Origin: Trebouxia sp. TZW2008
Lineage: Eukaryota; Chlorophyta; Trebouxiophyceae; Trebouxiales; Trebouxiaceae
NCBI GenBank assembly: GCA_002118135.1
Contig: BDIU01000140.1
Location: forward strand, 62,001-126,000
Reading direction: 5' to 3'
DNA: 64,000 bases
This document shows, piece after piece, positions 28,948 to 39,662 of the stretch. Each line of letters begins with the position of its first letter. Positions within the stretch are counted from its first letter, which is position 1. The position numbers and the translations under genes are program-made. Under the pieces are notes generated by a model that saw only the letters and a program-made list of their open reading frames with translations, made no database searches and was not told the origin of the DNA.

Positions 28948-29595
28948 ATGCCTGGCACAGGGCGTCTCGGAATGACAACGGGCCCTGTCAAGGGCTGCTC
29001 GACTAGGTTTTGTTGCAATGCCCTAGGTCTTTTCAAAGTGAAAAGGCGCGGTTTTTCAATCCGACACTCACATTTGCTCGACACGCTGCAGTTCCAGCTC
29101 ACCAAGCAACTTGCTCAGGCAAATTTTGGCCCAACAAGCGCTGGATTGCTTCGTTCTGCTGCGGCACTACAATTACCTTGCTTGATGTTGCGTCCCTTTG
29201 TTTGCCTGTGCTCCACAGTTTGTTTGAAACAGGATCAACGGTCTAAAACTACCTGTACCCTCTCTCAGTCACAGCTCAACATGTCCTCTAATCTGGTGCG
29301 CTTATGCTACACCAACATGATGGCTTGTCCTAGCCACGTAGTTTTGGTAAGATTCCTTTTGAAAGTTGAGCTCTGCAACATCAAACCGTTACCTGGCTCA
29401 ACGGCTTTTATGCAGCTTGTCAAGCTCGTGGCAGACTCTGCAGGAACAAGTGTATCGGCTTTTCTGGTCTCTCGGAGTCGCCTGGACCTCAGCCACCTCG
29501 CCTACGATTCAGCTTCCGTACGCCTTCAGTCAAGTTCTCTTCTGCAAAGGCGCAGCACCGGGCGTGCGTCGTCGGTCTCTGAGCAAAACAGGTAG
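28948..29595 (+). CDS. Unrecognised open frame, 215 aa (doubtful)
   Basis: The longest open frame in the 3.1 kb gap between METTL13 and glucuronokinase, and the only one there not made of obvious repeat. It starts MPGTGRLGMTTGPVKG and is rich in Ser, Leu and Arg, with no domain I recognise. It could be a real single-exon gene, an exon of a gene read through the minisatellite that follows, or chance. The adjacent repeat begins about where it ends. Confidence 0.2.
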   Translation: MPGTGRLGMTTGPVKGCSTRFCCNALGLFKVKRRGFSIRHSHLLDTLQFQLTKQLAQANFGPTSAGLLRSAAALQLPCLMLRPFVCLCSTVCLKQDQRSKTTCTLSQSQLNMSSNLVRLCYTNMMACPSHVVLVRFLLKVELCNIKPLPGSTAFMQLVKLVADSAGTSVSAFLVSRSRLDLSHLAYDSASVRLQSSSLLQRRSTGRASSVSEQNR

Positions 29596-29599
29596 GCAA

Positions 29600-30545
29600 G
29601 CATACCACTGCGCACCACTGCCTATTTTTGACTACCTCTGCCTGGTCCAGACCATCACTGTCCTATGATGCCTACCCGTGCATACTGTACGCCTTTCAAT
29701 GCTAATCTCTGCCCAAGCTTGCACAGTTGCCTACCTCTGCCTTTTCCTGCTCACCACTGTCTGCTGCTGCCCCCATGCCTACTTTGCCAAAACTCCTTGC
29801 ACCTGTCCACCACAGTCTACTTGTGCTTAGCGCTGCTTATCATCGCCAGTACGGCCTAATACTGCTCACCATGGCTTGGTGCTGCTGTTTTTTGGCCCAT
29901 CCCTGCCCCTTGCTGCCCAAATTGCCTACGTCTGTCCATGCTTGCCTACCATTGCCCTGCCCTGCTCACTTTTGCCTAATGTTGCCTAGCTTTGCCTACC
30001 TCTGCCTGAGTGTGCCTACTGTTGCCCAATTCTGCTCATCTCTGCCCATTGCTGCCTACATTTGTTTATTTCCGCATATCACTGCCCAACCCCGCCAATC
30101 ATTGCTCAGCCCTGCTCAACTTTGCCTAGCGTTGCCCCTTGCTGGCCTACTTTTGCCTGTTTCTGCAAATCATTGCCCAATTCTGCCTAAGTTTGCTTAC
30201 CTCTGCCAATTTCTGCTGACCATCGAGCAATCCTGCCTACTTTGCCCACTTGAGCCTCACACTTGCCCACTACGATCCAACTCCTCCTGCAACCCAACGC
30301 CTCCTGCAACCTTTTACCCACCTGACCTGCTTACAAAAGCCCACTGCTGGGTTACAACTGCCCAAACCTGCCTATACTATGCCCTACCACTGCCCAATCT
30401 TGCCTACACTATGGTCTACCACTGCCCAATCATGCCTACACTGTGGTCTACCACTGCCCAATCTTGCCTATACTATGGCTTACCACTGCCCAATCCTGCC
30501 TACCTCTGCCCAGCTTTGTCCACCTTTGCCCAACAGTGGGATGCC
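29600..30545. repeat. Degenerate TGCCTAC/TGCCCA minisatellite
   Basis: About 900 bp built from loose 14-16 bp variants of CTTTGCCTACCTCTGCC. It includes cleaner near-40-bp repeats of a CTATGGTCTACCACTGCCC-type unit at 30365-30500. The plus strand is pyrimidine-rich with almost no purine runs. The long open frames across it (for example 29727-30602) follow from this composition. Confidence 0.9.
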
Positions 30546-30609
30546 TATGGCCACACGTCCTCGTCGTGCATCCTCGTAACGCTTGCTTTGGAAAGCGGCT
30601 GAGATGGCC

Positions 30610-31320
30610 ATGCTGGTTTTGATATCCAGCTTTTGATGGTGTGTTATTCACACCTTCACACAGGACATGACATTCTGTTTGGTTTTGTGACATTTGGCCC
30701 GCCACAAAATTGAACGCATTGCATGCTTGATGGTGTTATTCTGTTTGTTCATTGCAGCTTTGCGCCTGATTCGACTAGCAACAATTTGCCACAGCCTCAG
30801 TTCACAATTTCTGTTGCACAACATGGCAAGATCCTATGCAGTGCCTTTTAGACACAGTCCATGCATTCATGTTCTAACGTAATCATGCATTACTCAATGT
30901 CATGCATCATTTATCATTGACATTGCATCAGCCACGTAATTGCCCCAAACATGTTGATGGAGCTGCTTCTACGCATAGAGGTTCCCCTGGTTGCGTGATA
31001 GCATAAACATCAGATCATACTCTTGTTCGCCAGGTGTGATCTGCTGCTCAAGTTTGCACTGAGAACCTACCAGTCCTGAGCTACAGCTGCCACCTTTCTG
31101 GTGCAGAAGCTTGTTTCAATGCGCTTGGTACCGCAAATTTCATAACATAACGACTTTTGTTAGTTTCCCACATAAGATACAACATGTCCGGTCATGGAGT
31201 ACATTGATACTGCTTAGCCATTGGCAAGGGGCAACAGGGTCATATCCTAAAGCTTCAGTCAGCTTTCAGGTTGGTACAGATGCATCAATCTCAGCAGCGA
31301 TAACTGCAACGACTATACTC
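30610..31320. other. No gene seen
   Basis: Between the minisatellite and the glucuronokinase 3' end. No convincing frame or repeat. Confidence 0.4.
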
Positions 31321-31324
31321 CGTA

Positions 31325-31475
31325 CAGAATCGTGCAGCATATGCATCAGCTTGCTAAGCTTATAGGTATGAGTGTGTTACAGATACTCTCATGGCCAGGT
31401 GTAGAATTGTGCAGCACATGGATCAGCTTGCTAAGCTTACAGGTATGAGTGTGTTGCAGATACTCTCATGGGTGT
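31325..31475. repeat. Tandem duplication, unit about 75 bp
   Basis: Two copies of a segment containing ATCAGCTTGCTAAGCTTA and ATGAGTGTGTT(A/G)CAGATAC, downstream of the glucuronokinase stop. Confidence 0.85.
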
Positions 31476-31638
31476 AAGAGTCCTTTGGTCTCAAATGTTA
31501 AAGCCAGGCACCAGAATCCTTGGAGAACAGCACGATATTGAGCTGCTTTGTCTGCACGAACTTGCATATGTCTCTGCATGCACTGGCTAGCGCAACTGCA
31601 ATTGAGTTAATGCTTTGTCTAGCTAATGGGCAGCAACC

Positions 31639-34600
31639 TCAATTACTGCTGCTTGGTGGACCCACGTTAACTTTGATCATCACAAATCCTTCTTGTGAAC
31701 AAAACTGCTGCAGCTGCTGTGCTTGAGCGCTGCCTTCAAGGCACAATACTACAATAGCCCCTCCGCTCCCAGTGAACTTGGCTGCAGCTGCATGCATTCA
31801 CATATACATCAGTCTCTCTGCCTTCGTCAGCACAGAAACATTTCTGAGTAAGTGCATGTGAGGTCTAGCCTTGATAATAGCAGCCATGGAAGGCTTTCAA
31901 ATGAAGACCCTCAAACTTGCTGCATTTGAAAGCCTTCCATAGCTCCAGCGCTCATGATACTGCCTGTGCTTAATTGAAGCCTTCAACGCACAGCAGGACT
32001 ACAAAATTCCATCTGCTCAATCTCCTGCATTTGGTCAAAGGAACCTGATTCCTAGACAAGACACCGTCAACCCATGAGTTGAACCAACCTGAAGGTTGTA
32101 TGTATACTGTGATGCTCATCTGCCATTGTTGTGCAAGCTTTTTCACTGATGAAGTGTCACTCCTGAAGCAATAACAGTACGTTCATTTCGCTCATTCATT
32201 CACCATGCACATAAGACAGGCTAAGCAGCAGCAGCTAGGTACTTGGAGCAATCAACTGCCTACCAACAGGCTAATAACCGTAGCCTGAGCTTGCTATGCA
32301 ATGCGCCATCTTACGCTCAACAGGACGGCGCATCGCATTGCGTGGTCCTGCATGCTGGCAAAGGACGTATCAAAGGATGGGATGTACCTCCAACTGAGCG
32401 TGCCAGCTCTATCATGCGCAGGTTTGAAGCCCCAAGTGCAGCATCACCAAACATGCTGCGCCGCAAGGAAAAGTTGGTGTTCATGAGCTGAGCTAAAGTG
32501 ATCAAGTCGCCTTGTGCCAGAGCCTCCCTGCATGACATCAAAGACTTTTCATGACTGCTCGCATCATATTCTCACATGGTATGAGACTTCTATACCATGA
32601 CCTTGGGAACATAACAATAATCGTGGTCATGAGTACTGGGCTTGTGCAACTTGTGTTCACACGTCCGAAGCAGATTGCAGCAGCCTTTGGAGACAGCACA
32701 TATGCTTTGACACAAGGGCGCCCCACCCAACTTTATGCATTTGCACTAATGGCAGCCCTAAACCCTGTCCTTTACATCGTGTGTCAAAAGGCTGTAATGC
32801 CCCAGTCATGCTCTGTGAGAACGACTGCATTCTTGGTCCCTAGACAGTCCTCAGACAAGTCCTGATCATAGGGTGGATGTGGTACCTGCCCTGCTCAGCC
32901 AGCGCAGCAACATGTGCCACGTCTCAGACAAGCTCGATATACACCCTAGGCAATCCATAGAAACCCTGGTGCAATCCATAGACAGTAAATGCCCTGCTCA
33001 GCCAGTGTGGCAACGTGTGCCATGTCTCAGCCAAACGCTGCATACACCCTAGGCAATACGTGGAAATTCTGATGCAATCCATAGACAGTACGTGCCCTGC
33101 TCAGCCAGTGTGGCAAAGTGTGCCATGTCTCAGACAAAATCTGCATACACCCTAGGCAATCCAGGGAAACCCTGATGCAACCCATAGACAGTACCTGCCC
33201 TGCTCAGCCAAAGCGGCAACATGTGCCATGTCTCAGACAAACTCTGCATACACCCTAGACAATCCGTGGAAACCCTCATGCAACCCATAGACAGTACCTG
33301 CCCTGCTCAGCCAAAGCGGCAACATGTGCCATGTCTCGGACAATGTCAGCATCACCAGCCAGCCATCTCTGTTTGACAGGGCTGTGCACAGCGCCGCTGT
33401 CACTGGGACTGTCGCTGTACATCAGCCACAAGGGAGGCACTTGCTCCACAGGCAGCCTCTCAAACCTAACAGCAACACAACAGGCCATTACTTGTTTGAC
33501 ACTAGCCATCACATATGGGGCTGTCATTTGACCCGACCAAGCTGTCATTATGTCAGACTGTGCACAGCGCCGCTGTCACTGGGACTTTTGCTGTAGATGA
33601 GCCACAAAGGCGGGACTTGGTACACAGGCAGCCTCTCAAACCTGAAAATTGCATACAAGACTGTTGTTTGCTCAAAGGCTCAGACCGTGTCACTCCCATA
33701 TCAGCCTGTTGTTTGCCTGACAGGGCTGTGCACAGCGCTGCTGTCTCTGGGACTGTTGCTGTACATCAGCCACAAAGGCGGCACTTGCTCAACAGGCAGC
33801 CTCTCAAATCTGGAAAGCACATATGAGGCTGTTCTTTGCTCAAAAGCTCAGACCGTTTCAGTCAACATCAGCCTTGTGTTTGCCTGACAGGGCTGTGCAC
33901 AGCGCCGCTGTCGCTGGGACTGATGACATAGATCAGCCACAAAGGCGGACCTGCTTCACAGGCAGCCTTTCAAACCTGTCCAACACAGCAGTATAAAACC
34001 CTGTCTGCATCAGGTATTGGGCCTTTTTGCATGCTGTGAGTCTAGTTGCATATGGACCGCTTGTGCGTGGCTTCTTGTGAACTTGAACAGCAAAGGAACA
34101 TCTCGTGTGCATCAGTCTTTGAGCCTTATTGCATGCTGTGAGGCCAACGGCATGTTTACCATTCTGGCGTGGTTTCTTGAGCACGGATTACATAAGAGAT
34201 GAGCTATCACACAACAGGCTGTCACTTGCTCAGAGCTAGCCAGTAGAGTACCAACGTAGTGTTGACTTGGAGCTGTATGCTGAACGCCAGTGTTCTCAGG
34301 TCTGGTTACTAGACATCAAGCTGTCACTGGAAGCATTGCATGAAATGCAGCAGCTCATCTATGCAGGCATGCATAGGATTGATCAGGGTTACCAGGCTTC
34401 AGGGATGCAAAAAAGCCAAATGGGTGCCTCCGTTTTGCTGACATCCATGTATATCGGCCTGCCATACAACTTTGCGCCGTGGCATGATATGCTGCAGCTG
34501 CATGTATGCAGTCATGCACAGGTTTGATCAGTGTTACAACGCTTCAGGGATGAGGAACAAGCCACTCGGAAGGCCTCTGATTTGCTGACATACAAGTGCA

Positions 34601-36363
34601 TCAGCCCGATATACACCTTTGCACCATTGCATGATACGCTGCAGCTGCATGTATGCAGTCATGCATAGGATTGATCAGTGTTACCCTGCTTCAGGGATGA
34701 AGGAAAAGCCACCTGGGTGCCTCTGCTTTGCTGAAGTCCATGTACATCAGCCCTCCGTACACCTGAACATGCAGAATAAACTTGCAAATGCCAAAAAAAG
34801 GGAAGAGCTGCAACAATGACTGCTTGATGCTGGCAGCTGCTACAAGCAGGGAGGAATAGCTTACCTGTCTGAGGCAATAGCATTGCTTCTTGGCATGCTG
34901 CACACAGCAATTGAAGAAGGACCATGCATAAGCGCACCATACACATAAGCATGCTGGGCGATGTTGCAGGGTTCTGCATGGTTCTCAGCAAAGCGTAAGG
35001 ATCAGTGACTCATGCTGACGGGTGTTACAGAAAGGCACTGCTCGACTGTGCATTGAGATTCCAGCATCGAACAATTGCTTAATGGCATGCTGCACAAAGT
35101 ATTTGATGGGTTGAATTCTGTGGGAAAGGCAGCATGTTGACAAAATCAGACACAAAAGAGGGGCTGTGCATGAAAAGTTGGCAAATTGAAACACAGCACC
35201 AATCAGAATTTGACTTTAAACGAACCCACCTGGATGACTCTGTCTTGCAGACCAGCTGTGATGCCAAGCTCTGCTTCAGCGCTGAGAATCAGCTGAGGCC
35301 TGTCACACTGAGGTATCCTGCAAATTGTACAGGAGTGATGCTAATTGAGCTTTGCCTGATATGAGGAAAAGCAAAGCCCAGCTTGAAGACAGCCCAGCTT
35401 GAGACGTGCTGACCACATCTGAACATACAAGACAATGGATCTGTAGCCCCAAGGTTGCGCTGTCTAGTTCTGCCAAGATAGTTCTGACAGTGCAGACAGC
35501 AACAAGCGGCAGTTGCTTCTGTAAAGCAATGAGGTTGCGTGACAGCATGTCTGCATGTTACCTGCTTGCGACGCCATAGTACTGCATGAGGCAGTTGAGT
35601 GCTGCACAAGCAATGGCTGAAGAGCCAGACAAGCCGGCTTGCCGAGGAATGGTTGTCTCATACTGCAGGGAGAAGTACATGGGCTGCAGCATGATGTCAT
35701 GCTCCTTGCAGTACTCACTGAACCTCTTGCACATGGCCTGCAGAGCAGCGAGTCATGGTTAGTCAGTGATTGTGGCGCTCAAGCATGCTTGCAGGTTTGT
35801 GTGCAGCTTAGCTTTCATTTCAGCCACAAGCGTCTGTGTGAGGTGTTCATTGCAGCATCAGACAAGTTGATGGCATGCTGGTCAACAAGCAGCATACGTA
35901 ATTATGAGAGGTGGCGTGATGCAAGCAGCTTGTGTTGCACCGACTACACCACACAACATGCTTGCCAAGGAAGGGCATGGGGGTGATTTGAATTTTGAGT
36001 TTCAAATATTGAGGATTGCCTCACCATGAGCAGACGGACACCTCCATAGAAGCCTTGCTGGCTGATTTGTTGCGTGAGGTGGCTCAAACTGTTGTATTGC
36101 AGCAAGTCATGCTGAGCGTGCGGCACGAAAGAAACGAAATTTGCAGGCTTGAGAGTGACCTGTCATTCCAGACAGCGTCAGAATAGGTAGCAGCAATGCT
36201 TACGCATCTTGATCATCTTGAAGCTGTGAAGTCAGCTCACCTCGGCCCAGAAGTTGGCGCAGGATACAGAGATGGTCTTGCCACGGAATCCGTCTGAAGG
36301 GTTGCCCAAAAGACCAATCCTTGAAAATACCCGGCTGAGTATTTGTGTCCTCTCGATGATCAT
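31639..36363 (-). CDS. Glucuronokinase, GHMP kinase family (8 exons, about 340 aa)
   Basis: Phosphorylates D-glucuronate to glucuronate-1-phosphate with ATP. This is the step that feeds myo-inositol-derived glucuronate into UDP-glucuronate for wall polysaccharides. Exons: 36363-36241, 36159-36025, 35737-35562, 35317-35230, 34762-34713, 33465-33298, 32527-32388, 31781-31639 (1023 nt, phases close). The protein begins MIIERTQILSRVFSRIGLLGNPSDGFRGKTISVSCANFWAE, the hallmark of this kinase. An in-frame stop precedes that ATG. FYGGVRLLM, GHMP motif 2 PRQAGLSGSSA (GLSGSSA at 121-127), SAEAELGITAGLQDRV, VYGGLMYMDFSK, SDSPSDSGAVHSPVKQRWL, NFSLRRSMFG and GHMP motif 3 KFTGSGGAIV (about 295-304) follow in order. 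The plant enzyme is about 360 aa. The introns carry three arrays of exon-edge relics. Confidence 0.94.
31886..31940. other. Perfect 18-bp hairpin in glucuronokinase intron 7
   Basis: ATGGAAGGCTTTCAAATG (31886-31903) is followed after 19 bases by its exact reverse complement (31923-31940). A transcript from either strand would form an 18-bp stem with a 19-nt loop. Confidence 0.85.
32180..32290 (+). repeat. Dispersed repeat family B, single-ended copy
   Basis: Carries the ATTCATTC flank, GACAGGCTAAGCAGCAGC and AGCTAGGTACTTGGAGCAAT, matching the left end of the element at 23735. It lies in glucuronokinase intron 7. Confidence 0.7.
32883..33297 (-). repeat. Tandem relics of glucuronokinase exon 6 3' end, unit about 103 bp
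   Basis: Four copies begin near 32884, 32989, 33091 and 33193, after the working exon end (33298 on the minus strand). Each includes the donor GGCAG/GTA, the exon tail encoding DMAHVAALAEQG and about 60 bases of intron (CACCCTAGGCAATCC). They are very similar, so the expansion is recent. Confidence 0.93.
33540..33985 (-). repeat. Upstream relics of glucuronokinase exon 6, three copies
   Basis: Copies of the acceptor and exon start (RFERLPVEQVPPLWLMYSDSPSDSGAVHSPV) lie at about 33650-33555, 33810-33725 and 33975-33890, with spacing near 165 bp. One has the frame broken at PPLWL (reads CG-stop). The others lose the SDSPSDS phase. Confidence 0.9.
34380..34625 (-). repeat. Downstream relics of glucuronokinase exon 5 (two copies)
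   Basis: Two decayed copies of VYGGLMYMDFSKAEAP plus the following intron (GCATCCCTGAAGC...GATCAATCC) lie at about 34475-34380 and 34620-34535. The working exon is 34762-34713. Both have lost the acceptor. Confidence 0.85.
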
Positions 36364-37304
36364 TAGCAGTATCTTGGCAGCCAAGGCCCCGCTTTAACGA
36401 AGACAGCGCTTGCGAATTGCCAGGTGGCCATTCTACGGAATGCGCGGTGCGCCGCGTTTGATCACGCGGCAAGTGATACTGATCGAAAACGCAGCCATGG
36501 CGTCTTGCTGCCGATTAAAGGGACAAGCAGGCAAGGCGCCTTGTCGCAACGTTGATCAGCATTTGCGTACAGCACCGAAATGCGCTCCGGAACCAGCATC
36601 AGCGTCCCTGTTAAACCTGTCTGAACAAAGAAAGTTGCACAACATGCAAAAGATTAGGCAAAATTGATAGGTTGTTTGAATCAGAAGATGTCTTAAGACA
36701 AAAGGGGAGCAACTGTGTCATCACTGACACGCCGCAAACATCAACAATGCGTTCATGCGCCAAGTTGATGCTGGGAGATAAGCAGGTGTCAACTCCGTAC
36801 TTTTGAAGCTATGACGTGTGCCTCACAGCATTATTCACTGCGAGAAGCGTCTGAGTTGGCAGGTCAACCGGGTTGCAGAATTAATCACCAGACAGTCAAC
36901 GTATCCGTTGCAGTACGTCTAAGCATTGGCAGGACCGGCCGCAATGCTTCCATACGCTCCTTGCTTGCTTATAGCCTGATCTAGAATGGAGAACAGTGTT
37001 AACTCTTTCAGATGCAGCCTGAGTCACCAGCCCAATGTGCCAGGGGAGCCTTTGAATGGACCCACAAGCTTGGAGGTGATCCAGCCGCCATAGAAGTCGC
37101 CTGCAGCACTGACACAGCCCTGTTCACAACACACAGCAAAGCCAGTGCTTGCATGTCAGGTGCAATGTGCCATCTGCAGCCTTTCTGGACAAATTTCTGA
37201 TGCTGCAGCCAAGTCGAGCAGACAGCAAGCAGCATCAAGGTCATGATTCCTGTTGTGGCAGGGCTTTAACCCTATGGTCAGTGTACTAGCGCATCTTCAG
37301 ACTG
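36364..37304. other. Spacer upstream of glucuronokinase, no gene seen
   Basis: Holds the glucuronokinase promoter and 5' UTR and the DUF427 3' UTR. Short open frames have no recognisable features. Confidence 0.5.
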
Positions 37305-37897
37305 CTAGAGCTGCATGGTGCCAAGATCAAACTTGAGTATTCTATGTTCACAGAACTGACCTGGCTGAGCTTTCACTGTTTCACCTCCCATTGTTGCTTT
37401 GTCCACCTTGCTGGGATAAAAGCAAATGTAGTTTGAAATTGGCTTAAAGGAGCTGGTTGGCTTGGCATAATACCAGGCAATTTTGGGTTTGCCAGGTGCA
37501 TCATAATATGACGCGCTGCCCTTCCATTCACAGTATGAACTGCCGCTGGAAGGCTTCAGCTGCTGTGTGTCCACATCCTTTGGAGGGAGGTAGTATGTTG
37601 GGGGGTGACTTGTTTCTAACACCCTGTAAGCTCCTGTGGTATCAGCGATCACCTGCAAGTGGAACAGTATGTGAATTGTATGAGAGTTGCTTACTTGTGC
37701 CGGCTGGCAGATTGAGAATGGGATTGGGCACAACCATGCCATGAGCTGTGTGCATGCACGCATGCATGCATGTATAGGCTGACCTTTCCATCTAGCTCAA
37801 CAGTGATGCGTTCAGGTACTGGTTCAAGTCTGGGTGGCCTGGGGTAGTCCCACACGGACTCTTGCCCTGGCCCTGGCTTCTCGCGCTGCACAGCCAT
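37305..37897 (-). CDS. DUF427 domain protein (153 aa)
   Basis: Two exons, 37897-37784 and 37652-37305 (phase 0). The protein begins MAVQREKPGPGQESVWDYPRPPRLEPVPERITVELDGK and continues IADTTGAYRVLETSHPPTYYLPPKDV, CEWKGSASYYD and ICFYPSKVDKATMGGETVKAQPGQFCE. Together these cover a whole DUF427 domain. The family is a small beta-barrel fold of unknown function, found in bacteria, fungi and algae. The start context is short, with no clear targeting peptide, so it is probably cytosolic. It is divergent from the superoxide dismutase gene across 494 bp. Confidence 0.93.
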
Positions 37898-38391
37898 GAC
37901 GCGAGCAGTGCCGACTCTCAGATGCCTCTGTGACTGCGATAAGGCAGGAGCTAGAGCTGATGCAGGGTGCCCTTGGTGGCTGTTTCGCGGGCTGTGCAGC
38001 TGCTGTGCCGTTCCTGCATTTATGTTGAGAAGGAAAATTGCTATAGTTGGTTGAGTGCGATCACAAACACGAACCTACCAGTAAAAAGAGTCAGGTGATG
38101 AGCGCGTGCAGCATGCACCTGGGAACACAACCGCATTACCAGCCAACGATCAGCTGCGTGAACGGACTCAATGCAACTGTTCAACCGCTACAACTTTCCT
38201 TGCATGCGCAGGACCCGGCCTTGCAGCGGTCAACCTGTTCTCATGTCTGCATGCACTCTCTGAGCATCGGAATCTAATTTCAATAGCCTCTGCAATATGG
38301 TCGACAGTCCATCGACATCGCGCACAGTCTGCTGTTGTAAGAGTGAAGCTGTGCTTCTTGCAACACTCTAGAGAAGTCAGTTGCATCCACG
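37898..38391. promoter_or_regulatory. Divergent promoter region, DUF427 gene / SOD
   Basis: 494 bases between outward-facing start codons. No specific element is recognised. Confidence 0.5.
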
Positions 38392-39662
38392 ATGGCGTTG
38401 GCAGGTCGCAACACCGGCAGTTTGGCCAGCAAAATCGTCTCTGCTGTGCGTCCCATGCAGGCATGCAGAGGGCTGACCAGCCAGTCGCTACCAGACTTGC
38501 CATACGATTACAGCGCTCTCGAGCCTGTAATCAGCGCTGAGATCATGAAGTTGCATCACAGCAAGCATCACAACACATACGTCAACACCCTCAATCAGTC
38601 GTACGAAAAATACGCTGATGCCGAATCAAAAGGTGACATCGCCAAGATGTTGGAGCTGCAACAGGCCATCAAGTTCAACGGTGGAGGTAGATGATCATGA
38701 GCATGCATTTGCGTCAAAGATGCCGTTGCTTGCAGCCTGTGAATTGCATGCAGCATGGGTCATCATGTTTTGCAGGGCATGTCAACCACAGCATTTTCTG
38801 GCAAAACTTGACACCTCCAAAGGTGAGGCGCTGGCAGCTTTGCCTAATTCCCAAAAGGTTCAAGCTGAATGTGCAACAATCACCTATTGAGTCTATTGTG
38901 TAGGAGTTTGAGCCTCCTTCCGGCGAGCTCAAAAGTGCAATTGAGAAAGACTTTGGGTCAGTAGACGAACTTTCCAAGAAATTCAATGCAAAGGCTGCTA
39001 CAGTGCAGGTGAGCTCATACTTCACTATTCCTGCATGCAAATATGCTGTCTCCAAAACAATTTGTGTTTGTATGCCTGTATGAACTTAGTGGCTGGATTT
39101 GAAACCCTGTCTGGCAAGCATTTGTGATGAATGAATGACTGAAACAATGTGTGTGTAGGGTTCTGGTTGGGGTTGGCTAGGATACAGTCCAGAGCTGAAA
39201 AGGCTTGTGATTTCCACTACTGCTAATCAAGATCCACTGTCAACACAGGTGTGCTTGCAACATCCGCAATATCACGGACAGATGAGCAATACATGCTCGC
39301 AAAAGGGTGATGACGTTGGTTAGGAGAGCAAATTTGCTTGTGACCACACTGCGTGGATACCGACGCTAGGATATTGTAGCTTGCTGCTTCCAAGCAGCTT
39401 CTGGCGGATCTGCATGGAGGCAGCTGATTGCGTCTGTATGGACCTAGTTGCTGGGTTGCAAAGCCTGCCTAGCAAGCATTTGTAATGAGTGAATGAGTGA
39501 CTTAATTGTGATGTGCAGGGGCTGGTGCCTTTGCTCGGTGTGGACATGTGGGAGCATGCGTATTACCTGCAGTACAACAATGTGAAGGCAGATTACCTGA
39601 AAGAAATCTGGAAGATTGTGAACTGGAAGGATGTTGCAGCTAGATATAGCAAGGCGCAATGA
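38392..39662 (+). CDS. Manganese superoxide dismutase, probably mitochondrial (226 aa)
   Basis: Converts superoxide to hydrogen peroxide and oxygen. Exons: 38392-38686, 38776-38822, 38904-39008, 39159-39248, 39519-39662 (681 nt, phases close). About 31 residues rich in Arg, Ser and Ala, without acids, precede [14 protein letters not shown] and resemble a mitochondrial presequence. Metal ligands are H55 ([10 protein letters not shown]), H103 (HVNHSIFW), D188 and H192 (DMWEHAYY). The active-site glutamine at 173 (TANQDPL) together with GSGWGWL and [15 protein letters not shown] points to the Mn type over the plastid Fe type. It is convergent with the Rubisco accumulation factor gene. Confidence 0.96.
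39072..39518 (+). repeat. Duplicated acceptor-proximal block in SOD introns 3 and 4
   Basis: The last 80-90 bases of intron 3 (39072-39158) and intron 4 (39430-39518) are homologous. Both read GTATG...CTAGTTG/CTTAGTGGCTGG, then AGCAAGCATTTGT, AATGA-GTGAATGA repeats and a GTGNAG acceptor, although they precede different exons. Confidence 0.8.

Noticed and set aside
29727..30602. 291-codon open frame rich in Cys, Pro and Leu
   Set aside because: Made of the degenerate TGCCTAC minisatellite; no domain or start context.
32883..33345. Regular direct repeats considered as a CRISPR array
   Set aside because: The 103-bp units are contiguous with no variable spacers, and they contain an exon tail plus donor.
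33324..33887. Plus-strand frames repeating HSAAVTGTVAVHQPQ-like peptides, at first sight a repeat protein
   Set aside because: They are antisense shadows of the glucuronokinase exon 6 and its relics, which read as a conserved kinase on the minus strand.
37744..37780. GCATGC-rich run as a possible regulatory element
   Set aside because: GCATGCATGC-like strings are common in introns throughout the window, so this one is not distinctive.
38392..39662. Plastid Fe superoxide dismutase
   Set aside because: The glutamine in TANQDPL, the [15 protein letters not shown] block and the presequence fit the Mn mitochondrial type.
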